Shown here in pieces: positions 31,863 through 39,991 of a DNA stretch of 64,000 nt; positions within the stretch are counted from its first letter, which is position 1; each line of letters begins with the position of its first letter. The stretch comes from Arthrobacter sp. efr-133-R2A-120 (GTDB taxonomy: Bacteria > Actinomycetota > Actinomycetes > Actinomycetales > Micrococcaceae). The stretch covers positions 145,704-209,703 of the forward strand of contig NZ_JARVRF010000002.1 of NCBI RefSeq assembly GCF_030209835.1. Reading direction: 5' to 3'. The notes below the pieces were generated by a model. It did not search any database, was not told where the DNA came from, and saw only the letters and a list, made by a program, of their open reading frames with translations. The position numbers and the translations under genes were made by a program.

Positions 31863-32678
31863 GTGGGTACTGAAGGCACGGAGGCCCGGAACTCCTCGGC
31901 TTCGCTGCGGAAGGCGCTGGCTTTGCTGGCGGTGGTGGCGGAGCATCCGGTGAGCGCGGACGGACTCGCCTTGGTGGAGCTGTCCAAGCTCTCCGGGCTC
32001 AACAAGAGCACGGTTCTGAGGTTGGCCGCGCCCTTGTTGGACGAAAACCTGCTGGAACGCGACGCCGAGAGCGGCCGCTTCCGGCTGGGCCATGGTTGCC
32101 TGCGTTTGGGACAGTCATACCTGGACCGGCTCGATTTGCGGAGCGTCGCGAATGCCGAGCTCAGAGTGCTGATGAGGGCTACGGAAAGCACCTGCCACTT
32201 GGTGGTCCTGTCCGGCCATGATGTGGTCTACCTCGACAAAGTTGAAGACGAGGCAACAGTCCGTATGGCATCGCGCGTTGGGGCGACCATGCCGGCGTAC
32301 TGCACCGCGGTTGGCAAAGCCATGTTGGCCTTCAGCCCGGAGGAAGTGGTGGCGCCTATCCTGGCCGGCGATTTGGTGCCCATCACCGACAGGACCATCA
32401 CGGATCCCGAGCAGTTGCGGGCTGAATTCGCCGCGATCCGTCGCCGAGGCTATGCGATCGACGACCGTGAAAACGAACCCGAGGTCCGGTGCGTCGCTGC
32501 CCCGATCTTCGGCCACGACGATCACGTGGTCGCCGCCCTCAGCGTCTCGTCGTTGTCGTCCCGGATGACCGCCAAACGCGTCCGTGAAGTAGGTCCGATG
32601 GCCGCCGAAACCAGTTTGCGCATCTCGGCCAAGCTGGGATCGCGACGTGCCAACGCCAAACTCGCGAAGCTGGCTTAG
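31863..32678 (+). CDS. IclR family transcriptional regulator (sugar ABC/GH20 operon)
   Basis: The 271-residue regulator has an N-terminal winged helix (ALALLAVVAEHPVSADGLAL, LSKLSGLNKSTVLRLAAPLL). Its C-terminal IclR effector domain includes RMASRVGATMPAYCTAVGKA near residue 134 and RGYAIDDRENEPEVRCVAAP near 197. GTG 31863 begins 8 bases after the hexosaminidase stop; the frame stays open to 31806 inside that gene, but the GTG gives a normal N-terminus. It is likely the local regulator of the ABC/GH20 operon; the palindromes at 26878-26931 are candidate sites. Confidence 0.9.
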   Translation: MGTEGTEARNSSASLRKALALLAVVAEHPVSADGLALVELSKLSGLNKSTVLRLAAPLLDENLLERDAESGRFRLGHGCLRLGQSYLDRLDLRSVANAELRVLMRATESTCHLVVLSGHDVVYLDKVEDEATVRMASRVGATMPAYCTAVGKAMLAFSPEEVVAPILAGDLVPITDRTITDPEQLRAEFAAIRRRGYAIDDRENEPEVRCVAAPIFGHDDHVVAALSVSSLSSRMTAKRVREVGPMAAETSLRISAKLGSRRANAKLAKLA

Positions 32679-32686
32679 GAGGGCAG

Positions 32687-33604
32687 ATGGAAAAGCCAAA
32701 GAACGACGCGGGTGCTGCGGTTGGGGCGGACGGTGCCGCAGGCGCTTACTTCCGTGCGAAGCTGCAGTTCGAGATCGACGTCATGGACGTTGCCGATGCG
32801 GCTCCCGGCAGTTTCGTGCTCGTGGATACACGCAGGCAGTCTTCGTGGGACCACGGTCACATCCCCGGTGCCGTGCACCTTCCGACTGCCGGGATACCCG
32901 CCCGGGCAGCCGCACTGATCCCGGCCGGGACCGCAGTGGTGGTCTATTCCTGGGGACCTGGTTGCAATGGAAGCACCTTCGCGGCCCTGGCCTTCGCCGA
33001 GCTCGGGTATCCGGTGCGGGAGATGATCGGTGGCATCGAGTATTGGGCGCGGAACGGGCTTCCTGTGGAGACAGCTACGGGTGTTGTCGTTCGGGACTTC
33101 GATGGCCTGGTGACGGCGCACCAGCCCAGGGGATACCAGCCACCGCTACCCCCATCCCGCCCAGTCCTCCGGTCTGAGCGAGGGCCGGCCGAGAAGGTAA
33201 CCTTGGGCCGCGGTCATCCCGAGCTTGGTGACCGCAGCCAGCTCGGCCTCGGTCTCGATCCCTTCGGCTACCAGGGCGGCTCCGATTTCGGAGGAAAAAC
33301 CGACCATCGCAGCTCCCAGGGCCCGCTGTCCCGGATCTGTGTCGATGCCGGCGATGATCTCGCGATCGAGTTCGATGAGGTCCGGCTTGAGTTGCAGGAT
33401 GTGGCGCATGGAAGCAAAGCCGGCGCCGGCGTCGTCGACGGCTATTCTCAGGCCGGCGCGCCGCAACGGCGCCAGCGCTTCGGCGAGCGGTTCATAGTTG
33501 GCGACCTCATGGCGTTCGGTGACCTCGAGCACGACGCGTCGTGGAGGGATGGTCGACTCGACAATCGCGGCTGCCAGCCGAGGGTCAAGGCACGCGCGCG
33601 GTGA
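32687..33604 (+). CDS. Rhodanese-like domain protein with long antisense-overlapping tail
   Basis: The first 130 residues are a rhodanese (sulfurtransferase-like) domain: FVLVDTRRQSSWDHGHIPGA and the active-loop region YSWGPGCNGSTFAALAFAEL with the candidate catalytic Cys in GPGCNGS. Rhodaneses move sulfane sulfur or bind phosphate/arsenate. AGGAGGG before ATG 32687 supports the start, 8 bases after the IclR gene. No stop occurs after the domain; the frame continues to 33604, overlapping the convergent EAL gene by 459 bases with no recognisable domain. The conserved protein probably once ended near 33120-33180, so the stop may have been lost by frameshift. Treat the C-terminal half with caution. 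Confidence 0.72.
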   Translation: MEKPKNDAGAAVGADGAAGAYFRAKLQFEIDVMDVADAAPGSFVLVDTRRQSSWDHGHIPGAVHLPTAGIPARAAALIPAGTAVVVYSWGPGCNGSTFAALAFAELGYPVREMIGGIEYWARNGLPVETATGVVVRDFDGLVTAHQPRGYQPPLPPSRPVLRSERGPAEKVTLGRGHPELGDRSQLGLGLDPFGYQGGSDFGGKTDHRSSQGPLSRICVDAGDDLAIEFDEVRLELQDVAHGSKAGAGVVDGYSQAGAPQRRQRFGERFIVGDLMAFGDLEHDASWRDGRLDNRGCQPRVKARAR

Positions 33605-34534
33605 GAGGTTTGCCGCGATGTACAGTTCCGGCGGGAGCCCCGCAGCGGTGGTCAGCGCGGTCCGGAGAGCAAGGATCTCGAGCTCGATATCCAGGCCGAC
33701 CGAGGCGGCCTCCATGAAACGCACCTCCGGGGACAACTCCTGGGAGCCGCTGAACCGTGTCAACGATTCCACTCCAACTACGTTGCCGGTTTCCAGGCAC
33801 CGGATCGGCTGGAATGCTGTGATGAGTGAGCCGTCATTGAGCAATGCCTGGATGCGGACGGTGACTTCCGCACGCGAACGTGCCGTCTCTGGATTCAAGA
33901 CGCGGCAGGTGCCCTCGAAACCGCAGTCCCTGCCCTCCCTGTCGCGGATCGGCCTTCCGGCAACATCAATCAAGACGCGGCTGCCGTCCCGGTGGCGGCA
34001 CACGGTGACCACCCGTGACCACGAGGAGTCACCGCTTTCCCTGGCTTTCCAGTCCACCCGTGCGTCTGCCAGGTCCCCGGGGTCGATGACGCGGGTGATG
34101 TGCCTCCCCAGCAGCTCGGAAGGTTCGTACCCCGTGATGTCCTTGCAAGCCGGGCTGCAGAACGTAAATCGCCCATCGGGCCCCGTGGCCCACAGCCAGT
34201 CCAGGCTTGTATGCAGCACGGTGTCCATCAAGCGCGACGTCCGGAACGCCTGGCTTCGTTCCCGCTGCTGCTGCCGCATGAGACGCCACGCCGCCAGCAC
34301 CATCAGGGGCACGATCAGCAATGCCAGAAGAGCCGGGAACCCGGTCATTTCATCGATGCCGCCCCACAGCGGAAACCCGAAAGCCAATGGCAGGCGGATA
34401 GACAAGGCGACTGCAGCCTCGATGAATACGACAACCAGCAGCAACCATCCGGTAGAAACCGACGCCAGCCGGTTTGCTTGGCGTCCGTCCCGGGAAGACG
34501 CCCTCTTAAGCCTGGGAACGCGCATAAAGGGCAT
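33146..34534 (-). CDS. Membrane PAS-EAL cyclic-di-GMP phosphodiesterase
   Basis: This 462-residue signalling protein should hydrolyse c-di-GMP to pGpG. Two N-terminal helices (LLLVVVFIEAAVALSIRLP, FPALLALLIVPLMVLAAWRL) anchor it. A PAS domain (DWLWATGPDGRFTFCSPACK, then YEPSELLGRHITRVI) follows, then the EAL domain. Catalytic positions look intact: FQPIRCLETGNVVGVESL (Glu of the EAL-equivalent ESL), NLSPRA, VTERHEV, VDDAGAGFASM, KPDLIELDR and VAEGIETEAE. No GGDEF domain is present. I chose Met 34534 because upstream codons overlap ridA on the same strand. The input sensed by the PAS domain is unknown. Confidence 0.9.
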   Translation of the reverse strand: MPFMRVPRLKRASSRDGRQANRLASVSTGWLLLVVVFIEAAVALSIRLPLAFGFPLWGGIDEMTGFPALLALLIVPLMVLAAWRLMRQQQRERSQAFRTSRLMDTVLHTSLDWLWATGPDGRFTFCSPACKDITGYEPSELLGRHITRVIDPGDLADARVDWKARESGDSSWSRVVTVCRHRDGSRVLIDVAGRPIRDREGRDCGFEGTCRVLNPETARSRAEVTVRIQALLNDGSLITAFQPIRCLETGNVVGVESLTRFSGSQELSPEVRFMEAASVGLDIELEILALRTALTTAAGLPPELYIAANLSPRACLDPRLAAAIVESTIPPRRVVLEVTERHEVANYEPLAEALAPLRRAGLRIAVDDAGAGFASMRHILQLKPDLIELDREIIAGIDTDPGQRALGAAMVGFSSEIGAALVAEGIETEAELAAVTKLGMTAAQGYLLGRPSLRPEDWAGWG

Positions 34535-34568
34535 CACCCAATAGTGCCACCAAGCCGGGCTCGGGGGA

Positions 34569-34973
34569 TTACGCCGTAACCGCCAGCGCGTCGATTTCCA
34601 CGAGCATGACTTCGTGCGGGAGGTCGACGAACACCGTGGTGCGGCTGGGCAGTTGGCCACTGGGGACGTTCTCGGTGATGAATTCGCCGTAGACCTCGTT
34701 CATAGCGGCGAAGTCGTCGCGGGTAGTGAGGTAGACGCGGAACATGATGACATCTTCTACCGAAGAACCGCCGGCTTCGAGGATCGCCTTCACGTTCTCC
34801 AGTGTGCGGCGGGTCTGGACGCGGACGTCGCCCTCGCCGATGTACTGGTTGGTGGCGGGATCCATGGGGCCCTGGCCGGATACCTGGAACAGGCCGCCCT
34901 TCTGGATGCCTTGGGAGAATACGTGCGCCGGGGCCGGAGCATTTTCGGTCAGTACTACAGTCTTTTCACTCAT
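34569..34973 (-). CDS. RidA family reactive-intermediate deaminase
   Basis: RidA-type proteins hydrolyse enamine/imine intermediates released by PLP dehydratases to 2-oxo acids and ammonia. The 134-residue protein has the fold-typical HVFSQGIQKGGLFQVSGQGP near residues 18-37, LENVKAILEAGGSSVEDVIM near 58-77 and the conserved active-site region PSGQLPSRTTVFVDLPHEVM near 110-129, including the conserved Arg. It overlaps the IclR gene by 4 bases and is co-transcribed with it and the sugar-acid kinase. Its pairing with a PLP dehydratase across the divergent promoter supports a role in removing an enamine intermediate. Confidence 0.93.
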   Translation of the reverse strand: MSEKTVVLTENAPAPAHVFSQGIQKGGLFQVSGQGPMDPATNQYIGEGDVRVQTRRTLENVKAILEAGGSSVEDVIMFRVYLTTRDDFAAMNEVYGEFITENVPSGQLPSRTTVFVDLPHEVMLVEIDALAVTA

Positions 34974-35731
34974 GCCGAGTTCCTTTCGTGGCTGATCCAG
35001 CCGAGGTCGCGGGAGATGGCCTCGGTGCTGGCTTTGAGGTCGGGCAGCAGCTCAAGCAGTCCTTCATAGCTGAGCATCACCACCGGTACCGAACAAGAGG
35101 CTGCGGCCACGACGGCGCCACTCGCGTCGCGAATTGGGGTCGCGATGCAGTGCACGAAGGATTCGTGCTCGGCGTTGTCGTGGGCCCAGCCCTGGATCCT
35201 GACCTGCTCCAGTTCGGCCAAAAGGGCCTGCGGCGAGGTCAGGGTGGTGTCGGTAATTCTTGTGTAGTCGAGTCCCGCCGCGATCTTTTCCTGCCGGCTG
35301 CGTGGCATGTCGGCAAGCAGGACTTTTGCGACGGCAGCCGAATGCAGGGACGCGGTCAGGCCGATCCGGGAGTACATCCGCACGGGATGGTGCGACTCGA
35401 ATTTGTCGATGTACACCACGTCATTGCCTTCGAACGCGGCAAGGTGCACGGTGTGCCCGGTCTTTCCGTTCAGTTCGGCCAAGTACGGGTGCGCCACTTT
35501 GCGGATGTCGCGCTGTTCCAGGGCGAGCGAGGACAGCTCGAACAGCTTGGAGCCAAGCATGAACCGCTGATCCTCATCGCGGACAACGAAGCGTTTTTCC
35601 TCCATCGCGTGCAGGAGCCGCATCACGGTGGTCTTGTGCACCGAAGCCTTGGAGGCAAGCTCATCGAGGGTGGCCGGTTTGGAAGCAAGCTCGGCGAGCA
35701 GGTCGATGGCCCGCATCAGGCTTTGACTCAT
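34970..35731 (-). CDS. IclR family transcriptional regulator (sugar-acid cluster)
   Basis: A 253-residue IclR-type regulator. The winged helix is MSQSLMRAIDLLAELASKPA and ASKASVHKTTVMRLLHAMEE. The effector domain includes RMYSRIGLTASLHSAAVAKV and the C-terminal segment FVHCIATPIRDASGAVVAAA. Met 35731 overlaps the kinase stop as ATGA and its own stop overlaps ridA, so kinase-iclR-ridA is one operon. It probably controls both this operon and the divergent one through the palindromes at 36905-36936. The effector is expected to be a sugar-acid intermediate such as KDG or KDPG, inferred from the operon. Confidence 0.91.
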   Translation of the reverse strand: MSQSLMRAIDLLAELASKPATLDELASKASVHKTTVMRLLHAMEEKRFVVRDEDQRFMLGSKLFELSSLALEQRDIRKVAHPYLAELNGKTGHTVHLAAFEGNDVVYIDKFESHHPVRMYSRIGLTASLHSAAVAKVLLADMPRSRQEKIAAGLDYTRITDTTLTSPQALLAELEQVRIQGWAHDNAEHESFVHCIATPIRDASGAVVAAASCSVPVVMLSYEGLLELLPDLKASTEAISRDLGWISHERNSA

Positions 35732-36759
35732 AGTGCTGTTCTCCGATCTTGGGGGCTCCGATTCTGGCTGCTGAAGTGTCCCCCGGCAACGTGGATCCCG
35801 GCCCACTCGGCGTCTGTGGAATCGAGGATGGCCGAAAGCAGCGCTGAGCCGGGAAGGGGGCCGCGATCGCCATGCACGGTGAGGGTGCAGGCTGCGGCGA
35901 CGTGACCGCGGCGGAGGCTCGCCTTCTGCTCGAGGCCGAACAGCACGCCGCTCAGGTAGCCGGCAGCGAAGGAATCACCCGCGCCCACCGGCTCAAGCAC
36001 GTCCACGGACAATGCCGACACCTCGGACCGCGTCCCGTCCCGTTCCAGCGCGATGGCGCTGATGGCTTCGTTCTTGATGACGACGACGGCGGGATCCGGC
36101 ATGAGGCGCCGCAGTTCAGTTTCGTCCGTGGTGCCGAAGGCGTGCTCGGCCTCGTCCTTGCCCACCAGGACGATGTCGGCAAGGTTGGCCAGACGGCGCA
36201 GCACGGAACGGTCCTGTCCGGCCCAGAGTGCCGCCCGCCAATTGACGTCGAAGCTGATGATGCGGCCCTGCCTCGGTGCGGCGAGGATGGTTTCCATCAG
36301 TTCGAGGCATTCCGCTGAGAGCGCCGCTGTGATGCCGCTCAGGTGGATGAGCGATGCTTCGTTAAGCAAACGCTCGACGGCGGGATTCGCCAAGGTGCCC
36401 AGGCCCATGGCCGACGCGGCGGAACCCTGCCGATAATACAAAACTGAACTGCCGCCGTCGGGATCTGTTTCCTGGGCTGGGACCTTGACGTAAAGCCCGG
36501 TGGGCCGTCCGGGATCAACCTCGACGCCGGAAATGCCTACTCCGTGGCCGCTGAGCTCCTCCAGGATCCGGGTGCCGAATCCATCCCGGCCCACCCGGCC
36601 TACCCAGTGGGAGTCCAGGCCCATGGCGGCCAGGCCCATGGCAACGTTCGATTCCGCGCCGCCGATGCCGCAGTGCAGCTCCGTGGCTTGGTGCAGCGGG
36701 ACGGGCTTCACCGGAGTGAGCATGGCCATCGTCTCGCCCACACATACAGCTGAAAGCAT
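35728..36759 (-). CDS. kdgK: PfkB-family sugar-acid kinase, likely 2-keto-3-deoxygluconate kinase
   Basis: This is a ribokinase-fold kinase that probably phosphorylates 2-keto-3-deoxy-D-gluconate (KDG) to KDPG. The 343-residue protein starts VCVGETMAMLTPVKPVPL, typical of KDG kinases, and has the GG switch region HCGIGGAESNVAMGLAAMGL near residues 29-48. LYYRQGSAASAM near 108-119 and the catalytic LEPVGAGDSFAAGYLSG with the base Asp at 262 follow. The open frame extends far upstream to 38565 but only as antisense of the neighbouring gene; the Met at 36759 is the credible start. The KDPG aldolase encoded in the divergent operon uses its product. Confidence 0.9.
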   Translation of the reverse strand: MLSAVCVGETMAMLTPVKPVPLHQATELHCGIGGAESNVAMGLAAMGLDSHWVGRVGRDGFGTRILEELSGHGVGISGVEVDPGRPTGLYVKVPAQETDPDGGSSVLYYRQGSAASAMGLGTLANPAVERLLNEASLIHLSGITAALSAECLELMETILAAPRQGRIISFDVNWRAALWAGQDRSVLRRLANLADIVLVGKDEAEHAFGTTDETELRRLMPDPAVVVIKNEAISAIALERDGTRSEVSALSVDVLEPVGAGDSFAAGYLSGVLFGLEQKASLRRGHVAAACTLTVHGDRGPLPGSALLSAILDSTDAEWAGIHVAGGHFSSQNRSPQDRRTAL

Positions 36760-36861
36760 GAAACTCCCGCGCTCCCTCTGCCGCGTCCAGCGGCACTCGA
36801 CACCCCAATGAAGAAGGGATTTCCGTGGCCTGATCAGGGGGTGGCGGGCCACGCCGCGGCC

Positions 36862-36936
36862 TTGACTCCCAATCCTGCACCATGTTAGACATATCACCAA
36901 CAGCTTTGCAACCTGCGTTGCAAAATACGCAACGCA
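36862..36936. promoter_or_regulatory. Divergent control region with IclR-type palindromes
   Basis: A possible promoter, TTGACT (36862-36867) with TAGACA (36886-36891) at 18-base spacing, points towards the D-serine-dehydratase-like gene. Just downstream are overlapping palindromes: TTTGCAA-N6-TTGCAAA (36905-36924) and TGCGTTGC-N7-GCAACGCA (36914-36936), both with perfect arms. Placed after the promoter, a bound protein would repress. The IclR protein encoded at 34970-35731 is the natural candidate. Confidence 0.6.
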
Positions 36937-36993
36937 ATGAAATTGCGAGCAGAATGCGCACAGTGAATCGCGCACCGTGAAGGGATCGAACTG

Positions 36994-38328
36994 GTGAACA
37001 CTTCCACGTCCGGGGCCGGAGCAGAGGCCGGGGCAATTGCGACCGACGCCGTGGCCCGCCTGGCAGATGTCCGGCTCGACTGGCGGCACAAAGCCGTGCC
37101 CGCCACAGCCAACGGCACCAGCCACCGCGAGTTCCTCTCCACAACCCCGAAACTCAAGGACCTCCAGACACCGTTGTTGACGCTTGATGCCGGGGCGATG
37201 CGCGGCAATGCCGATCGGCTGGCTTCGTGGTGCGCGGAGCATGGCGTCTTGCTGGCTCCGCATGGAAAGACCACCATGGCGCCACAGCTCTGGGCCGAAC
37301 AGCTGAGCCGCGGCGCCTGGGGGATCACCGTGGCGAACTTCGCCCAGCTCCGCGTGGCCCGCGAATTCGGCGTGCGGCGCCTGCAACTGGCCAACAGCCT
37401 GAGCGATCCGCACGCGATCGAATGGGTCGCCAAGACCGCAAATCCGGACCGGCCGATCCTGTCCTGGGTGGACTCCGCCGTCACCGTGGAGGTCATTGGC
37501 CGCACCTTGGAAGCTGCTGGAAGCAATGCCGTCCTGGATGTCCTTGTTGAGCTTGGCGGGACCGGCGGCCGCACCGGCGCACGAGGCGTGGCGGCTGCAC
37601 TCGACGTCGCGCGCGCCATCTCTGCCTCCCGGCACCTGCGGCTGGTGGGGGTGAGCGGCTACGAAGGATCGCTGGCCCACACGGCAGACGCCGACAGTCT
37701 CGCCGCCGTCCGCGGGTTCCTGGGCCAGATGGGTGAGCTGCATCAGCGGCTCCTCGAGGAAGGTCTCTACGGGGCCGACGCCGTCATCCTCACGGCAGGC
37801 GGCAGCGCCTACTTCGACGACGTCGTCGACGTCCTTTCGCCGCACGTCACCGCTGGCTCCGAGGCGGGCACCCGGGTGGAACTCATGATCCGCAGCGGGG
37901 CCTACATCATCCACGACGATGGCTTCTACCGCGGCATCTCGCCGTTTTCCCGCGACGGCGGCCAGCCGTTCACGGCAGCTATGCACGGCTGGGCGCGCGT
38001 CGTGTCCCAGCCCGAGCCCGGCCTTGCCATCCTCGACGCCGGCAAGCGGGACTTGCCCGTTGACGAAGGCCTGCCACGTCCGCAGCTGATCGGGCCTGAC
38101 CTCGGCAGTCCCATGCTGCCCCTCGCCGGTGCCGAGATCACTGCCGTCAACGACCAGCACTGCTTCATGACGTTCGACGCCGGCACAACCACTGTGCGGC
38201 CCGGAGACGTCGTGCGACTGGGGCTTTCGCATCCGTGCACGGCCTTCGACAAGTGGACGCTCATCCCAGTGCTGGCGGATACCGACGGCGACCAAACCGT
38301 CGTCGACCTCATCCATACCTTCTTCTAG
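36994..38328 (+). CDS. PLP fold-type III D-serine dehydratase-like enzyme, candidate D-glucosaminate dehydratase
   Basis: The 444-residue enzyme matches the alanine-racemase-N / D-threonine aldolase / eukaryotic-type D-serine dehydratase family. The PLP lysine is in LLAPHGKTTMAP (Lys92). The C-terminal zinc-site region LGLSHPCTAFDKW has the paired His and Cys of DSD1-type dehydratases. TPLLTLDAGAM and ILTAGGSAYFDDV also fit. Such enzymes act on D-configured beta-hydroxy amino acids. D-glucosaminate (2-amino-2-deoxy-D-gluconate) is one, and its dehydration gives KDG plus ammonia. The downstream deacylase, KDPG aldolase and GntP permease and the divergent kinase and RidA fit this. GTG 36994 is the start. 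Simple D-serine/D-threonine dehydratase activity is the alternative. Confidence 0.85.
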   Translation: MNTSTSGAGAEAGAIATDAVARLADVRLDWRHKAVPATANGTSHREFLSTTPKLKDLQTPLLTLDAGAMRGNADRLASWCAEHGVLLAPHGKTTMAPQLWAEQLSRGAWGITVANFAQLRVAREFGVRRLQLANSLSDPHAIEWVAKTANPDRPILSWVDSAVTVEVIGRTLEAAGSNAVLDVLVELGGTGGRTGARGVAAALDVARAISASRHLRLVGVSGYEGSLAHTADADSLAAVRGFLGQMGELHQRLLEEGLYGADAVILTAGGSAYFDDVVDVLSPHVTAGSEAGTRVELMIRSGAYIIHDDGFYRGISPFSRDGGQPFTAAMHGWARVVSQPEPGLAILDAGKRDLPVDEGLPRPQLIGPDLGSPMLPLAGAEITAVNDQHCFMTFDAGTTTVRPGDVVRLGLSHPCTAFDKWTLIPVLADTDGDQTVVDLIHTFF

Positions 38329-38338
38329 GACACACGCC

Positions 38339-39991
38339 ATGAAGACACTCATCAGCAACGCCATTCTGGTGGACGGAACCGGGGCGGACCGCCGTCCCGC
38401 GGACGTCCTGCTGGACGGCGGAGTGATCGCCGTCGTCGCCGACGCCGGATCCCTCACCGCAAGCGGAACCGGCGCCGAGCGGACCATCGATGCCACGGGA
38501 CTCGTCCTGAGCCCCGGATTCATCGACATGCACGCCCATTCGGACCTGCAGTTGCTGGTCAACAAGGACCACTACGCCAAGCTCAGCCAGGGCGTCACCA
38601 CCGAACTTCTGGGCCAGGACGGGCTGTCCTACGCTCCGGTGGACGATGCCACCCTGACCGGGGTCCGCGAGAAGATCGCCGGTTGGAACGACAACCCGCA
38701 GGATTTCGACTGGAATTGGCGGACGGTAGGCGAGTACCTGGAGCGCCTCGACGCGGAAGAGGACGGCGGCCGGATCGCCACCAACGCCGCCTACCTCGTG
38801 CCGCAGGGAACCGTACGGGCCCTTGTGATGGGGTTCGCCGAAGGGGACCCGACGCCGGAGCAGCAGGAGCGGATGCAGGACCTGGTCCGCACCGCCCTGG
38901 AGGAAGGCGCCGTGGGGATGTCCTCCGGGCTGACCTACACCCCCGGCATGTACGCCGGCACCGAGGAACTGGCGGGACTTTGCCGCACGGTGGGGGAGCT
39001 GGGTGGTTTCTACGCCCCGCACCACCGCTCCTACGGAAAGGGCGCGCTCGGCGCCTACGCTGAGATGATCGGACTGAGCCGGGACACCGGCTGCGCGCTG
39101 CACCTTTCCCACGCCACCATGAACTTCGCCGAAAACAAGGGCCGGGCGGACGAGCTGCTTGAGCTCATCGATGCAGCGCTCGACGACGGCGCCGACATCA
39201 CGCTCGACACCTACCCTTACCTCCCCGGCGCCACCACGCTCGCGGCCATTTTGCCTAGCTGGTCATCCTCCGGCGGTACCGAGGCCACACTCGCGCGCTT
39301 GGCCGACCCGGCCACGCTGGCGAGAATCCGCGAAAGCGTGGAGATTTACGGCTCCGACGGCTGCCACGGCGTGGTCGCCGAGTGGGACACCCTGGAGGTC
39401 AGCGGCGTCCAGAACCCGGCGCTCGCCGGACATGTGGGCAAGACCATCGCCGCAATCGCCGCCGAAATCAACGCAGAGCCGTTCGACGTGTTCGCACAGA
39501 TCCTCCAGGCGGACCGCCTGGGCACCGGGATCCTGCAGCACGTTGGCCACGAGGAAAACGTGCAGGCCATCATGGTCCACCGTACGCACACCGGCGGCAG
39601 CGACGGCCTCTTGGTCGGAGCCAAGCCGCACCCGCGTGCCTGGGGAACATTCCCCCGCTATTTGGGCCACTACAGCCGCGACTTGGGCTTGCTGACGCTG
39701 GAAGATATGGTCCACCACTTGAGCGGCCGCCCCGCCGAGCGGCTCAAGCTCGATCGCCGCGGGCTGGTCCGCGAAGGCTACGCGGCCGACGTCGTCCTCT
39801 TCGATCCGCGCACCGTCCGTGACGAAGCCACCTTTGAAAACCCGCGCAAGCCAGCCACTGGCATCCATTACGTGTTCGTCAACGGGACGGCAGCGATCGA
39901 CGGCGGGAAGCCCACCGGCGCCCGTGCCGGCCGCGCCCTGCGCCGCAGCCTCGACGGACGCACCCGAGCAGGAAGTACGGAAATCGCATGA
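38339..39991 (+). CDS. N-acyl-D-amino-acid deacylase family amidohydrolase
   Basis: This 550-residue metal-dependent hydrolase removes the acyl group from N-acyl-D-amino acids. It has the amidohydrolase start SPGFIDMHAHSDLQL with the HxH pair near residues 64-66. EGAVGMSSGLTYTPGMYAGT and HRSYGKGALGAY follow, then the late catalytic Asp region TGGSDGLLVGAKPHPRAWGT. The position of the Cys zinc ligand in classic D-aminoacylases reads TTELLGQDGLSYAP, without Cys, so the metal site differs. In context it would deacetylate 2-acetamido-2-deoxy-D-gluconate. It starts 10 bases after the PLP enzyme and overlaps the aldolase gene by 4 bases. Confidence 0.9.
   Translation: MKTLISNAILVDGTGADRRPADVLLDGGVIAVVADAGSLTASGTGAERTIDATGLVLSPGFIDMHAHSDLQLLVNKDHYAKLSQGVTTELLGQDGLSYAPVDDATLTGVREKIAGWNDNPQDFDWNWRTVGEYLERLDAEEDGGRIATNAAYLVPQGTVRALVMGFAEGDPTPEQQERMQDLVRTALEEGAVGMSSGLTYTPGMYAGTEELAGLCRTVGELGGFYAPHHRSYGKGALGAYAEMIGLSRDTGCALHLSHATMNFAENKGRADELLELIDAALDDGADITLDTYPYLPGATTLAAILPSWSSSGGTEATLARLADPATLARIRESVEIYGSDGCHGVVAEWDTLEVSGVQNPALAGHVGKTIAAIAAEINAEPFDVFAQILQADRLGTGILQHVGHEENVQAIMVHRTHTGGSDGLLVGAKPHPRAWGTFPRYLGHYSRDLGLLTLEDMVHHLSGRPAERLKLDRRGLVREGYAADVVLFDPRTVRDEATFENPRKPATGIHYVFVNGTAAIDGGKPTGARAGRALRRSLDGRTRAGSTEIA

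Noticed and set aside
36760..38565. A 945-residue fusion protein extending the sugar-acid kinase upstream on the minus strand
   Set aside because: The added part is exactly antisense to the D-serine-dehydratase-like gene and has no domain; the kinase has a normal start at 36759.
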